Shown here piece after piece: positions 22,326 to 34,283 of a stretch of DNA of 64,000 nt. The position numbers and the translations under genes were made by a program. Below the pieces are notes generated by a model, which was not told where the DNA came from, ran no database searches, and was given only the letters and a program-made list of their open reading frames with translations. The stretch lies in the NCBI GenBank assembly GCA_016710635.1, contig JADJVL010000010.1, positions 62,001 through 126,000 on the forward strand, in the 5' to 3' direction. The stretch comes from Holophagaceae bacterium. Lineage in GTDB: Bacteria > Acidobacteriota > Holophagae > Holophagales > Holophagaceae. The first letter of the stretch is position 1; every line of letters begins with the position of its first letter.

Positions 22326-24344
22326 TTGCCGTCCTATCCGCACCTCCTCGCCCCCCTCGACCTTGGCTTCACCACCCTGCCCAACCGGGTGCTCATGGGC
22401 TCCATGCACACGGGGCTGGAGGAGGAGAAGCAGGGCTTCGAGAAGCTGGCGACCTTTTACGCCGAGCGGGCGAAGGGCGGCGTGGGGCTCATCGTCACCG
22501 GGGGCATCTCCCCCAACCTGCGGGGGCGCCTCTCGCCCTTCGCCGCGGACCTCATCTGGCCCTGGCAGGTGGGGAAGCATCGCCTCGTCACCGAGGCCGT
22601 GCACCGCGAAGGCGGGCGCATCGCCATGCAGATCCTGCACGGCGGCCGCTACAGCTACCACCCCTTCCAGGTCTCCGCCTCGACGGTGAAGTCCCCCATC
22701 ACGCCCTTCAAGCCCAAGGCCCTGAGCGCCGGGGGCGTGGAGCGGACCATTTCCGCCTACGCGCGCTGCGCGAAGCTGGCGAAGCAGGCGGGCTACGACG
22801 GCGTGGAGGTGATGGGCAGCGAAGGCTACCTCATCAATCAGTTCCTCGTGGCCCGCACCAACCGCCGCACGGACGCCTGGGGCGGCAGCTTCGAGAACCG
22901 CATGCGCTTCCCCGTGGAGATCGTGAAGCGCATCCGGGCCGAGGTCGGCCGCGACTTCATCATCATCTACCGGCTCTCCATGCTGGATCTAGTGCCCGAC
23001 GGCTCCACCTGGGACGAGGTCGTCCAGCTCGCCAGGGCCGTGGAGGCCGCCGGGGCGACGATCATCAACACGGGCATCGGCTGGCACGAAGCGCGGGTGC
23101 CCACCATCGCCACCGTGGTGCCCCGGGGCGCCTTCGCCTGGGTGACCCGGAAGCTGAAGGGGGAAGTGGGGATTCCGCTGGTCACCACCAACCGCATCAA
23201 CACGCCGGAGGTGGCGGAGGCCATCCTGGCGGGCGGCGACGCCGACATGGTGTCCATGGCGCGGCCCCTCCTCGCCGATCCCGCCTTCGTGGCGAAGGCC
23301 GCCGAGGACCGCTCCGGCGACATCAACACCTGCATCGCCTGCAACCAGGCCTGCCTGGACTTCGTGTTCCAGCAGAAGCGGGCTTCCTGCCTCGTCAACC
23401 CGAGAGCCTGCTACGAGACCGAGCTGGTCTTTCCAACCGCGGCGCAGCCAAGGCGCATCGCGGTGGTGGGGGCGGGGGCCGCGGGCCTTAGCTTCGCCTG
23501 CCACGCCGCGGAGCGCGGCCACGCGGTGACCCTTTTCGAGGCGGCCGGCGAGATCGGTGGCCAGCTCAACATCGCCAAGCAGGTGCCGGGCAAGGAGGAG
23601 TTCTTCGAGACCCTCCGCTACTTCGGCAACCGCCTCGCCCACGCCGGCGTCCGGCTGCGGCTGAACACCCGCGCGGACGCCCGGGACCTGGAGGGCTTTG
23701 ACGCGGTGGTCCTGGCCTCCGGCGTCACGCCGCGGGTCCCGGACATCCCGGGCATCGAGCATCCGAAGGTCCTCAGCTACCCAGACGTCCTCCTGCACAA
23801 GAAGCCGGTGGGCGCGAAAGTGGCCATCATCGGCGCCGGCGGCATCGGCTTCGACATGGCCGAGTTTTTGGTGCAGGACGGGCAGAGCCCCTCCATCCCC
23901 GAGTTCATGAAGGAGTGGGGCGTGGACCAGGCCTACGCCTCCCGGGGCGGTCTGCTGGAAAAGCCCGGCGGCCCGCACCCCAGGCGGGAGGTCTTCATGT
24001 GCCAGCGCAAGTCCGACCGCATGGGCGCGGGCCTGGGCAAGACCACGGGCTGGATCCACCGGGCCAGCGTGAAGGCCAACAAGGTGAAGATGCTGAGCGG
24101 CGTCGCCTACGAGCGCATCGACGACGCGGGCCTCTGGATCCGGGAAGGCAAGGAGGGCGCCCTGCGCTGCCTCGAGGTGGACACCATCGTGAACTGCTCC
24201 GGCCAGCTCAGCGCCCGGGGCCTGGCGAAGCCCCTGCAGGCCGCGGGCGTCGAGGTGCATCTCATCGGCGGCGCCGACGTGGCCGCGGAGCTGGACGCCC
24301 AGCGGGCCATCCGCCAGGGGGCCGAGCTGGCGGCGCGGATCTGA
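22326..24344 (+). CDS. fadH: 2,4-dienoyl-CoA reductase (NADPH)
   Basis: This 672-residue flavoenzyme matches E. coli FadH almost end to end, including identical length. The TTG start at 22326 has GGAGG 6 bases upstream and gives PSYPHLLAPLDLGF. Residues 1-330 form the FMN-binding TIM barrel (NRVLMGSMHTGLEE, GYDGVEVMGSEGYLINQF). C336, C339, C343 and C355 bind the 4Fe-4S cluster, and the C-terminal half carries FAD and NADPH Rossmann folds (VVGAGAAGLSFA; IIGAGGIGFDMA). It reduces 2,4-dienoyl-CoA during beta-oxidation of unsaturated fatty acids, in line with the ETF-QO gene in this window. Confidence 0.95.
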   Translation: MPSYPHLLAPLDLGFTTLPNRVLMGSMHTGLEEEKQGFEKLATFYAERAKGGVGLIVTGGISPNLRGRLSPFAADLIWPWQVGKHRLVTEAVHREGGRIAMQILHGGRYSYHPFQVSASTVKSPITPFKPKALSAGGVERTISAYARCAKLAKQAGYDGVEVMGSEGYLINQFLVARTNRRTDAWGGSFENRMRFPVEIVKRIRAEVGRDFIIIYRLSMLDLVPDGSTWDEVVQLARAVEAAGATIINTGIGWHEARVPTIATVVPRGAFAWVTRKLKGEVGIPLVTTNRINTPEVAEAILAGGDADMVSMARPLLADPAFVAKAAEDRSGDINTCIACNQACLDFVFQQKRASCLVNPRACYETELVFPTAAQPRRIAVVGAGAAGLSFACHAAERGHAVTLFEAAGEIGGQLNIAKQVPGKEEFFETLRYFGNRLAHAGVRLRLNTRADARDLEGFDAVVLASGVTPRVPDIPGIEHPKVLSYPDVLLHKKPVGAKVAIIGAGGIGFDMAEFLVQDGQSPSIPEFMKEWGVDQAYASRGGLLEKPGGPHPRREVFMCQRKSDRMGAGLGKTTGWIHRASVKANKVKMLSGVAYERIDDAGLWIREGKEGALRCLEVDTIVNCSGQLSARGLAKPLQAAGVEVHLIGGADVAAELDAQRAIRQGAELAARI

Positions 24345-24346
24345 GC

Positions 24347-25540
24347 TTGGCCGCCCTCCCCGAGGTGTCCATTCCCCAGGCCCGGCGGCTCCTGCTGGGC
24401 GCCCAGGGCCTGCTGGATGATCCCGCGCGCCGGGCCGGCAAGGCTGCCCTGGCAAAGCTTATCGAACGCCTGGGCTTCGTGCAGGTGGACACCATCAATG
24501 TGGTGGAGCGGGCCCATCACCTCACGCTGCATTCGCGACTGGACGGCTATCGGAGAGAGCACCTCGACGCCCTGGCGGAGAGGGACCGCGTCCTCTTCGA
24601 AGCCTTCACCCACGATGCCTCCCTCGTGCCCGTGGCCTGGTACGCCCACTGGAAGCCCCGCTTCCGCCGGGATGCCGCCCGCCTGCGCGCCCACGCGTGG
24701 TGGCAGCACCATTTCCGCGGGACGGATGCGGAGGCCGTGGTGCGCCACGTGAAGGACCGCATCGCCGGGGAAGGTCCCCTGCGCAGCGCGGACTTCGAGC
24801 ATCCGGAGAAGCGCGGGCCCTGGTGGGGCTGGAAGCCTCAGAAGGCCGCCCTGGACTACCTCTGGCGCAGTGGTGAGCTGGCCATCGCGGGCCGGGTGAA
24901 GTTCCAGAAGGTCTACGATCTCGCGGAGCGCGTGCATCCAGAACATCACGGGCTTACGGAGCCCGATCCTGCCGCCCACGCGGAGTGGGCCTGCCGCAGC
25001 GCCCTGGAGCGCCTGGGCGTGGCCACGCCGAAGAAGCTGGCTGACTTCTGGCAGAGCCTGGAGATCGCCGACGCGAAGGCCTGGTGCGAAGCCGAAGCCG
25101 CCGCCGGCCGCATCCAGGCGGTGCGCGTCGAAGGCGAGGCCCGCCCGGCCTTCGCGGTGCCGGACTGGGAGGCCCGGCTCCGGAAGCTCCCGGAGCCGCC
25201 AGACCGGACGCGCATCCTCTGCCCCTTCGATCCGGTGCTGCGGGACCGGGCCCGGGCCCTGCGCCTCTTCGATTTCGACTACCGCTTTGAAGCCTTCGTC
25301 CCCGAGCCCAAGCGGACCTACGGCTACTTCGTCCTGCCCATCCTGGAAGGGGAGCGGCTGGTGGGGCGCCTCGATCCCAAACTCCACCGGGATCGCGGCC
25401 TGCTGGAGGTCAAGGGCCTGTGGTGGGAGGCGGGAGTCCGCCCCACGAAGGCGCGGATGGCGGCGCTGCGGGAGGCGGTGGCGCGCCTCGCCGCCTTCAT
25501 CGGGGCTGAGACCATCCAATGGCCGAAGGGGAATGGTTGA
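24347..25540 (+). CDS. YcaQ-like winged-helix DNA glycosylase
   Basis: This 397-residue protein of the YcaQ/AlkX (HTH_42) family contains QVDTINVVERAHHLTLHSRL, the QxD motif that is the catalytic signature of these interstrand-crosslink glycosylases, and later winged-helix repeats (WWGWKPQKAALDYLWRSGELAIAGR; CPFDPVLRDR; FDFDYRFEAFVPEPKRTYGYFVLPIL). Family members unhook DNA crosslinks or remove alkylated bases. The start is uncertain: TTG 24347, two bases after fadH, is used because it gives family-like length; GTG 24365 is an alternative. It is likely co-transcribed with fadH. Confidence 0.85.
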   Translation: MAALPEVSIPQARRLLLGAQGLLDDPARRAGKAALAKLIERLGFVQVDTINVVERAHHLTLHSRLDGYRREHLDALAERDRVLFEAFTHDASLVPVAWYAHWKPRFRRDAARLRAHAWWQHHFRGTDAEAVVRHVKDRIAGEGPLRSADFEHPEKRGPWWGWKPQKAALDYLWRSGELAIAGRVKFQKVYDLAERVHPEHHGLTEPDPAAHAEWACRSALERLGVATPKKLADFWQSLEIADAKAWCEAEAAAGRIQAVRVEGEARPAFAVPDWEARLRKLPEPPDRTRILCPFDPVLRDRARALRLFDFDYRFEAFVPEPKRTYGYFVLPILEGERLVGRLDPKLHRDRGLLEVKGLWWEAGVRPTKARMAALREAVARLAAFIGAETIQWPKGNG

Positions 25541-25544
25541 CCGG

Positions 25545-26520
25545 CTAAGGCACCTTGATCACCAGCACAAGGAAGCCGAGGTAGACCGCCAGGAAGAGCG
25601 CGCCCTCCAGGCGGCCGCAGGTTCGTGCGCGCCGGAAGCCCACCGCTGCCACGAGCGTCAGACCCGAAAGCACCAGCAGATCCGTGCGCGGAAAGCCTCC
25701 CGCCAGGAACGAGGGGTCGCACCAGACCGGCCCCACCGAGGCAAAGGAGGATGTTGAAGATGTTGGAGCCGACCACGTTGCCGATGGCGATCCCCGCATG
25801 GCCGCGACGGGCCGCGATGACCGAGGCGGCCAGTTCGGGCACCGAAGTCCCCACGGCCACCACCGTCAGGCCGATGATCCGGTCGCTGAGCCCGAAGGCC
25901 TGGGCCAGCCCGACAGCGCCCTGCACGAAGAGGTGGCCGCCGAGGAGGAGGAGGCCCAGTCCCGCCAGGGCGACCAGGCCCAGGCGGCCAGGGCTGCCAG
26001 CCGCCGGGGCCCCGGCGACTTCCGCCGCGGCTTCGGTTTCCGCCGCGTCCGCCAGGGACTCCACGATCTCCCTAGGCCGGAAGTGCCCGTGCGCCATCCA
26101 GGCGGTATAGACAATGGCGCAAGCGAGGAGCACAGCCGCCTCCCAGCGGTCCACCTGTCCATCCCGCAGCACCCACCAGAGCGCCATGGTGGTCGCCAGC
26201 AGCATGGGGACCTCCCGCCGGACCAGCGCGCCGTCCACTGGCGCTGGCCGCATAAGAAGGGTCATGCCCAGGATGAGACCCAGATTCGCGATGTTCGAGC
26301 CGATCACATTGCCGATGGCGAGCCCGCCGTGTCCCGACCAGGCGCCCTGGACGCTCACGATGAGTTCCGGGGCTGAGGTTCCATAGGCCACCACCGTCAG
26401 CCCGATGAGCAGCTGCGGCACGCCGAGGCGCCGGGCAAGGCCGGCGGCTCCCGCCACCAGCCACTCGGCGCCCAGGTAGAGCAACGCGCCGCCACCGCAC
26501 AGCAGCCCCCAATCCAGCAT
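25545..26520 (-). CDS. CaCA-family sodium/calcium antiporter (YrbG-like), apparent frameshift
   Basis: From ATG 26520 (GGGAGG upstream) the protein shows both alpha repeats of the Ca2+:cation antiporter family: GTSAPELIVSVQGAWSGHGGLAIGNVIGSNIANLG and its partner VGTSVPELAASVIAARRGHAGIAIGNVVGSNIFNI, with about ten membrane helices. The frame then loses homology after LVRPLVPGG, while FPRTDLLVLSGLTLVAAVG...LEGALFLAVYLGFLVLVIKVP, the expected last two helices, continues in the neighbouring frame to a stop at 25545. One extra base around 25685-25715 explains this. The repaired protein would be about 324 residues, the normal family size. Confidence 0.8.
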
Positions 26521-26548
26521 GGAGCCTCCCTTCAGGCGGGCCGCTCCC

Positions 26549-29812
<3,264 letters not shown>

Positions 29813-29919
29813 CGCGGACTCCGGAAGGGAGGGTGAGGTGGGAGAGTGTGGCATTCCTTCCCTCAAGTTGCGAGGCCTCAGGGATGGGGCCAAAGGTAGA
29901 CTTGAATTTCTGAGGTTCC

Positions 29920-30450
29920 ATGCGCCAAGCCCTCTCCGCCTTCCTCGTCCTCCCCGCCCTGGCCCAGGCCGCCCCTGCCCGGCCAGCAGATGTCCAGCCC
30001 GGGCCGAAGCTGCCCGGCGCCATGGAGGCGCGGCCGGGGCTCTTCGTCGCCGGCGCGCCGGGGCCCGAGCTCCTGGCCGGCCTGAAGGCGGCGGGGGTGA
30101 CGGTGGTGCTCAACCTCCGCCAGGACGCGGAGGGGGACTTCACCGCCGAGCAGCGGAAGGTGGAGGAGGCCGGCCTCCGCTACGACCGCTGCCCCGTGGG
30201 CCGTGAGCCGGACGCGAAGATGCTGGACGCCTTCCGCGCCCGGTTCCGCTCCCTGCCGAAGGGGCCGGGCGCCGTGCTGGTCCACTGCGTTTCCGGCAAT
30301 CGGGTCGCCGGCGCCCTCTATGCGGTGTGGGTGCTGGACGAAGGCATGGCGCCGGAGGCTGCCCTGGCCCTGGCGAAACGGGCCGGCCTCACGAACCCCG
30401 CCACCGAAGCGGCGGTCAAGGCCTACGTCGCCACCCGCCTGAACCTCTGA
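29920..30450 (+). CDS. DUF442 (beta-lactamase-hydrolase-like) phosphatase, exported
   Basis: This 176-residue protein has a signal peptide (MRQALSAFLVLPALAQA) and a dual-specificity-phosphatase-like fold. GLFVAGAPGPELLAGLKAAGVTVVLNLRQDAEG, then a C-x4-R loop HCVSGNRVAG, which is the DUF442 variant of the PTP signature. Members have been linked to phosphatase or sulfur-related roles. A TAGACT -10-like motif lies 17 bases upstream of the ATG. It is divergent from the tricorn gene. Confidence 0.75.
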   Translation: MRQALSAFLVLPALAQAAPARPADVQPGPKLPGAMEARPGLFVAGAPGPELLAGLKAAGVTVVLNLRQDAEGDFTAEQRKVEEAGLRYDRCPVGREPDAKMLDAFRARFRSLPKGPGAVLVHCVSGNRVAGALYAVWVLDEGMAPEAALALAKRAGLTNPATEAAVKAYVATRLNL

Positions 30451-30466
30451 GGCCCGGCGCCACGGC

Positions 30467-31465
30467 TCAGGCCACGGGCCGCAGGGCCAGGGCCACCTCC
30501 CGCAGCAGCAGGTCCGCCTGGGGATTGCGCGCGAGATGGCGGAGCGCCTCGAAGGTCAGGTCGGCCACGGGCTTCACCGCCAACCCCGAGGCGGCCAAGG
30601 CCCGCAGATCCGCCTCCCAGCCCGCCAGGGCCGCCGGCGCGCCGGCGCGGACCCGGGCGACTTCCGACAGGATCCGCAGCAGCAGCTCCAGGGCCTGGCG
30701 CAGCTGCTCCCCCTGGCCCAGGACGGCGTCCTTCTCCGGCAGCAGGGGGGCGGCGGCCTCCCGGAACGCCGCGCCCTTGGCCAGGGCGATCCAGGCGGCG
30801 ACCTGGGCCACGGCGCGGGCATAGTCGCCCTCGTCAAGGAAGCGCAGGGTCCCTTCCGACAGGGCGGTCCACCGGCCGTGGTCCTTCGCCTCCCAGCCAG
30901 CCTTTTCCGCGATGGACCAAGCCTCCTCCGGCGCCAGGGGGGCGAAGGGGATGCGCTCGGCGCGGCTGCGGATCGTCTGCAGCATGGCTTCGGGCCGGTG
31001 GGTCACCAGGATGAACCGGGTGAAGGGCGGTGGCTCCTCCAGCACCTTCAGCAGGATGTTGGCGGAGGGCCCGTGGAGGCGGTGGGCGTCCTCGATGAGC
31101 ACGAGGCGGTGGCAGGCCGGCGGTGGGGCCAGGGCCGCCCAGGAGATGACGCCGCCCTCCACCACATCGTCGCCGCGGATGGCGCCGATGCGGATGAGCC
31201 CGGCCTTGCCTTCGGGGGCGATGCGCAGCAGGTTGGGCAGCTCGACGGGCAGGGGATCGGACTTGAAGGCCAGGCAGCCGCCGCAGCTGCCGCAGGCGGT
31301 GCGCCGGAAGCACAGTTCCCGCATGGCCAGCTCGAGGGCCACCCGCCGCTTGCCGATGCCGTCCGGCCCCGTGAACAGGAGGGTGCGCCCGAGCTTCCCG
31401 GCGGCGGCCCGGTCGAGGAGGCGCTGGCGCTGGGCCGTGTGTCCGAGAAGGGCGGGATCGAACAT
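30467..31465 (-). CDS. holB: DNA polymerase III subunit delta'
   Basis: This 332-residue AAA+ clamp-loader subunit has a Walker-A-like loop TGPDGIGKR (Lys39), a zinc module with C52, C58, C61 and C64, and the VLIEDAHRLHGPSANILLKVLEEPPPFTRFILVTHRPEAMLQTIRSR stretch containing the sensor 1 and SRC-like region. Delta' is a fixed part of the clamp loader that places the beta clamp on DNA. Its ATG overlaps the tmk stop (TGATG), the standard tmk-holB order. Length is normal. Confidence 0.92.
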   Translation of the reverse strand: MFDPALLGHTAQRQRLLDRAAAGKLGRTLLFTGPDGIGKRRVALELAMRELCFRRTACGSCGGCLAFKSDPLPVELPNLLRIAPEGKAGLIRIGAIRGDDVVEGGVISWAALAPPPACHRLVLIEDAHRLHGPSANILLKVLEEPPPFTRFILVTHRPEAMLQTIRSRAERIPFAPLAPEEAWSIAEKAGWEAKDHGRWTALSEGTLRFLDEGDYARAVAQVAAWIALAKGAAFREAAAPLLPEKDAVLGQGEQLRQALELLLRILSEVARVRAGAPAALAGWEADLRALAASGLAVKPVADLTFEALRHLARNPQADLLLREVALALRPVA

Positions 31466-32145
31466 CAGCCCACCTGGAAGCCGGCGTTGCGCAGCAGGGG
31501 CGCCACCCGCTGCCAGACCGCGTGCTCCACCTCCGCCGGCGTGCTGCGGGCGGGGATGAGGGCCACGCGCTGGGGCTCGGCCTTGGCGATGGCCAGGAAG
31601 CGGTTCCGCACCCGCTGGTGGAACTCCAGCTGGGCCTCGTCGAAGCGGGTCTCCTGGAAGGCCCCGCCATAGCCCAGGTTGCGCACCTCCACCCGCTGCA
31701 GGGAGACCTGGGGATCCATGTCCAGCAGCAGGGTCAGGTGGGGCCGCAGACGCTGCAGCACCAGCTCGTGGAGGCGGTCCAGCACGAACTCCGGCACCCC
31801 CGACGCGCCCTGGTAGGCGCGGGTGGAATCCTCGAAGCGGTCGCAGAGGACGATCTTGCCCGCCTCCAGCGCCGGCCGGATGACGCCGTGCAGGTGCTGG
31901 GCCCGGTCCGCGTAGAACAGCAGCAGCTCCGCTTCCGCGCACCAGGCCTCGCCGGAGGCGTGGGGCTGCAGCAGGAGGCGGCGGATCTCCTGTCCCAGGG
32001 GCGTGCCGCCGGGTTCCTTCGTCACCACCATGGGCACTTCCAGGCGGCGCAGGCGCTCGGAGAGGCGGAGCAGCTGGGTGGACTTCCCCGAGCCCTCCAC
32101 GCCTTCCATGGTGATGAGAACCCCATGGGTTCCTTGGCTGGACAT
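31465..32145 (-). CDS. tmk: Thymidylate kinase
   Basis: This 226-residue P-loop kinase has Walker A GVEGSGKST (Lys21), the DRFEDSTRAYQG (DRY/F-type) motif and a LID region, phosphorylating dTMP to dTDP. It is translationally coupled to holB by a one-base overlap. The N-terminus MSSQGTHGVLITMEGVEGSGKS is typical. The ATG at 32145 is the only good start. Confidence 0.95.
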   Translation of the reverse strand: MSSQGTHGVLITMEGVEGSGKSTQLLRLSERLRRLEVPMVVTKEPGGTPLGQEIRRLLLQPHASGEAWCAEAELLLFYADRAQHLHGVIRPALEAGKIVLCDRFEDSTRAYQGASGVPEFVLDRLHELVLQRLRPHLTLLLDMDPQVSLQRVEVRNLGYGGAFQETRFDEAQLEFHQRVRNRFLAIAKAEPQRVALIPARSTPAEVEHAVWQRVAPLLRNAGFQVG

Positions 32146-32202
32146 GCATCTACCTTACAGGCGGGAAAGGGCCTATGCTCATGGGCAAATCCCGGAGCCC
32201 TC

Positions 32203-33561
32203 GTGTTCGAGCGCGTGCAGTGCCCTTCCTGTTCAGCCCCGTATGGCCTGAAGCCGCACCGGGTCCGCCGCGAACACCGGCGGGCCATGTGCTTCAAGTG
32301 CGGGGGGATCTTCCCCATCGGGGACGCCGTGACCCGGCTCCTCGGGGAGGCGCCGGCCCCTGTGGCCCCGGCTTCCGCGCCGTTCTGGGGCGGGGAACCG
32401 GCGGCGCCCGCGGCCGCGTCCCAGGCCGCCGCCGCCATCGCCGCGCCTTGGGATCTGGACATGGCCCAACCGCCCGCAGAATCGGAAGCCGCGACTCTGG
32501 GCATCCCCGCCTCGGACGTGAATGCCCTGCAGAAGGCCGCCGAAGAGATCCTGTCCGACCCCGTCCCGGCGACCCTGTCCCTGGACGACCTCGAAGGGGC
32601 CGACGAGGAGATCATGGAGAAGACCCTCCATGGCGTGGCCATGCCGCCACCCATGGATGCCCCCGAACCCCTGCATCCGCCCATGAGCGCCGGCGAAGGG
32701 GGCTACAGCTCCGCCGCCGATGCCATCAGCCGCCTCCTTGGCGGCGTGGTCACTCCCGAATCCAACAAGCCCCGGCCCCTGAGCACCAGCATGGACCTCG
32801 AGGCCACCCTCAACGCCCTCGAGAGCTCCCTGAAGGGCCCCATGGACTTCGACGGGCCCACCCTGGGCGGCCTCAAGCCGCCACCCACGGCCCTTTCCGT
32901 CCCATCCCACCTTTCGGAACCGGAGTTTGCCCCGGAACTGGGCACCGTGCAGCTGAGCCGCCCCGAACTCCTGGCGGCCATGCGGTCTGCGACGACCCCG
33001 GAGCCGGTCATGCCGGAGCCCATGGAGCGGACCCTGATGCTCCCCGCCATGGCGCCGCCGCCGAAGGCCTCCCTGATGCCGCCCTCCATGGAGATGGAGG
33101 CCACCATGATGATGATGCCGCCCGCGGGGGCCAACCTCGCGGCCCCGCCTTCCGACAACATGGCGATGCCGCCCATCATGGCCAGCAGCCCGGCCGCCAC
33201 GGTGCAGTACCCGTCGCCGACCCTCCAGATCCCCACGCCCGGCGCCCCGGCGGCCTCCTTCTCCAGCGAGAACGATCCCAACCTGCTGAAGGTCCAGGTC
33301 GGCTCGGACGTCATGGGCAACCTGAGCATGGACCAGGTGGTCCGCATGGTGCAGTCCGGCGAGATCCAGGAGTTCCACATGGTGGCGCGCCAGTTCAGCG
33401 AGAACTGGCTGGAGGCCTCCAAGGTCCCCGCCCTGCGTCCCGTCTTCGAGCGCCTGCGGCGCAGCAAGCCCGCCGAGCCGATGCCGCCGCCGCCCTCCCT
33501 GGGCGAGACCGCTCCGGTGAAGAAGAGCCTCTTCGGCGGGCTCTTCGGGAAGAAGGACTAG
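32203..33561 (+). CDS. Zinc-ribbon protein with long disordered linker and C-terminal GYF-like domain
   Basis: This 452-residue protein starts at GTG 32203 (CGGAG upstream). Residues 4-35 form an MJ0042-type zinc ribbon (CPSCSAPY...CFKCGGIF). A very long low-complexity region, about 36-345, is rich in Pro, Ala and Met. The C-terminal domain (about 350-415: NLLKVQVGSDVMGNLSMDQVVRMVQSGEIQEFHMVARQFSENWLEASKVPALRPVF) resembles the GYF_2-type adaptor. It ends in a basic tail KKSLFGGLFGKKD. This zinc-ribbon/linker/GYF order is seen in motility-complex adaptors such as myxobacterial GltJ. That comparison is an inference from architecture, and no helix for a membrane anchor is obvious. Confidence 0.75.
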   Translation: MFERVQCPSCSAPYGLKPHRVRREHRRAMCFKCGGIFPIGDAVTRLLGEAPAPVAPASAPFWGGEPAAPAAASQAAAAIAAPWDLDMAQPPAESEAATLGIPASDVNALQKAAEEILSDPVPATLSLDDLEGADEEIMEKTLHGVAMPPPMDAPEPLHPPMSAGEGGYSSAADAISRLLGGVVTPESNKPRPLSTSMDLEATLNALESSLKGPMDFDGPTLGGLKPPPTALSVPSHLSEPEFAPELGTVQLSRPELLAAMRSATTPEPVMPEPMERTLMLPAMAPPPKASLMPPSMEMEATMMMMPPAGANLAAPPSDNMAMPPIMASSPAATVQYPSPTLQIPTPGAPAASFSSENDPNLLKVQVGSDVMGNLSMDQVVRMVQSGEIQEFHMVARQFSENWLEASKVPALRPVFERLRRSKPAEPMPPPPSLGETAPVKKSLFGGLFGKKD

Positions 33562-33636
33562 GAACGGACCGCCCCGTCGCGGCATGCCTCCACGGGGGAC
33601 AGCGGCGTCCCCCGTTCCATTTCAGGAGTTCCCTCC

Positions 33637-34152
33637 ATGCTGCTCAGCGCCCTGCTCGCCCTCGCCCTCCAGGCCCCTCCGGACAAGGTCGCGCCGCAGC
33701 CCAAGGAGACCCAGGAGGCCGCCAAGCCGCCGGCGCCGCCCGCCGCCGCCGAGCCCCGCCCCGTTCCCGCTCCGCCCTTGAGCTTCTTCAGCGAGAAGTT
33801 CGCCTTCGCCTGGGATAAGACCCTGCCCCTGGCGGTGGAGGTGGACGGCCTGAAGGTGACCTCCATCTTCTTCAACCGGCGGGAAGCCAAGACCGGGCTC
33901 TTCAAGGGCGCCGAATTCGGCACCCGCGCCCAGCTCGAGGTCACCAACCAGGCCTCCAAGCCCCGCACTCCGGGCTTCGCCGTGGCGGTCTTCGACGCCG
34001 AGGGGCGGCTCCTGGGCGCCGCCAGCGGCGGCACCAAGGTCGGCACCGTGAAGCCCGGCGAGACCGAGACCTTCGACCTCAACTTCGTCCAGGTGAAGGA
34101 GCGCCTGCCCCTGGGCGCGACCTTCGTGCTGAGCGTGGAACTGCGGGATTGA
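33637..34152 (+). CDS. Exported hypothetical protein with Ig-like domain
   Basis: This 171-residue protein has a short signal peptide (MLLSALLALALQA), a Pro/Ala/Lys-rich linker to about residue 47 and a beta-sandwich-like domain (AQLEVTNQASKPRTPGFAVAVFDAEGRLLGAASGGTKVGTVKPGETETFDLNF), the pattern of FxLYD-type domains. RBS CAGGAG precedes the ATG. No function can be assigned. It is followed by strong inverted repeats. Confidence 0.75.
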   Translation: MLLSALLALALQAPPDKVAPQPKETQEAAKPPAPPAAAEPRPVPAPPLSFFSEKFAFAWDKTLPLAVEVDGLKVTSIFFNRREAKTGLFKGAEFGTRAQLEVTNQASKPRTPGFAVAVFDAEGRLLGAASGGTKVGTVKPGETETFDLNFVQVKERLPLGATFVLSVELRD

Positions 34153-34158
34153 TGCTGA

Positions 34159-34202
34159 TCTGGGGGGACCGCCTGCTCGCTTCGCTCGCGATGTCCCCCA
34201 GA
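34159..34202. repeat. Inverted repeat in convergent intergenic region (outer dyad)
   Basis: TCTGGGGGGAC (34159-34169) pairs with GTCCCCCAGA (34193-34202) with one bulged G, around a loop rich in GCTCGC/TTCGCTCGC. The form resembles REP-like elements. It lies 6 bases after the stop codon of the upstream gene. Confidence 0.55.
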
Positions 34203-34207
34203 CCCCC

Positions 34208-34240
34208 GCAGCACAGGCGGGGGAACCCCGCCTGTGCTGC
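34208..34240. terminator. Perfect 15-bp hairpin, probable bidirectional terminator
   Basis: GCAGCACAGGCGGGG (34208-34222), loop GAA, CCCCGCCTGTGCTGC (34226-34240). It lies between two convergent genes and adjoins the dyad at 34159-34202. No T-run follows, so it may be a structural or REP-like element rather than a simple intrinsic terminator. Confidence 0.6.
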
Positions 34241-34283
34241 CTGGCGGCCGATCCTGATCCGTGCGCGCCCTGGGGCCCGCGCG

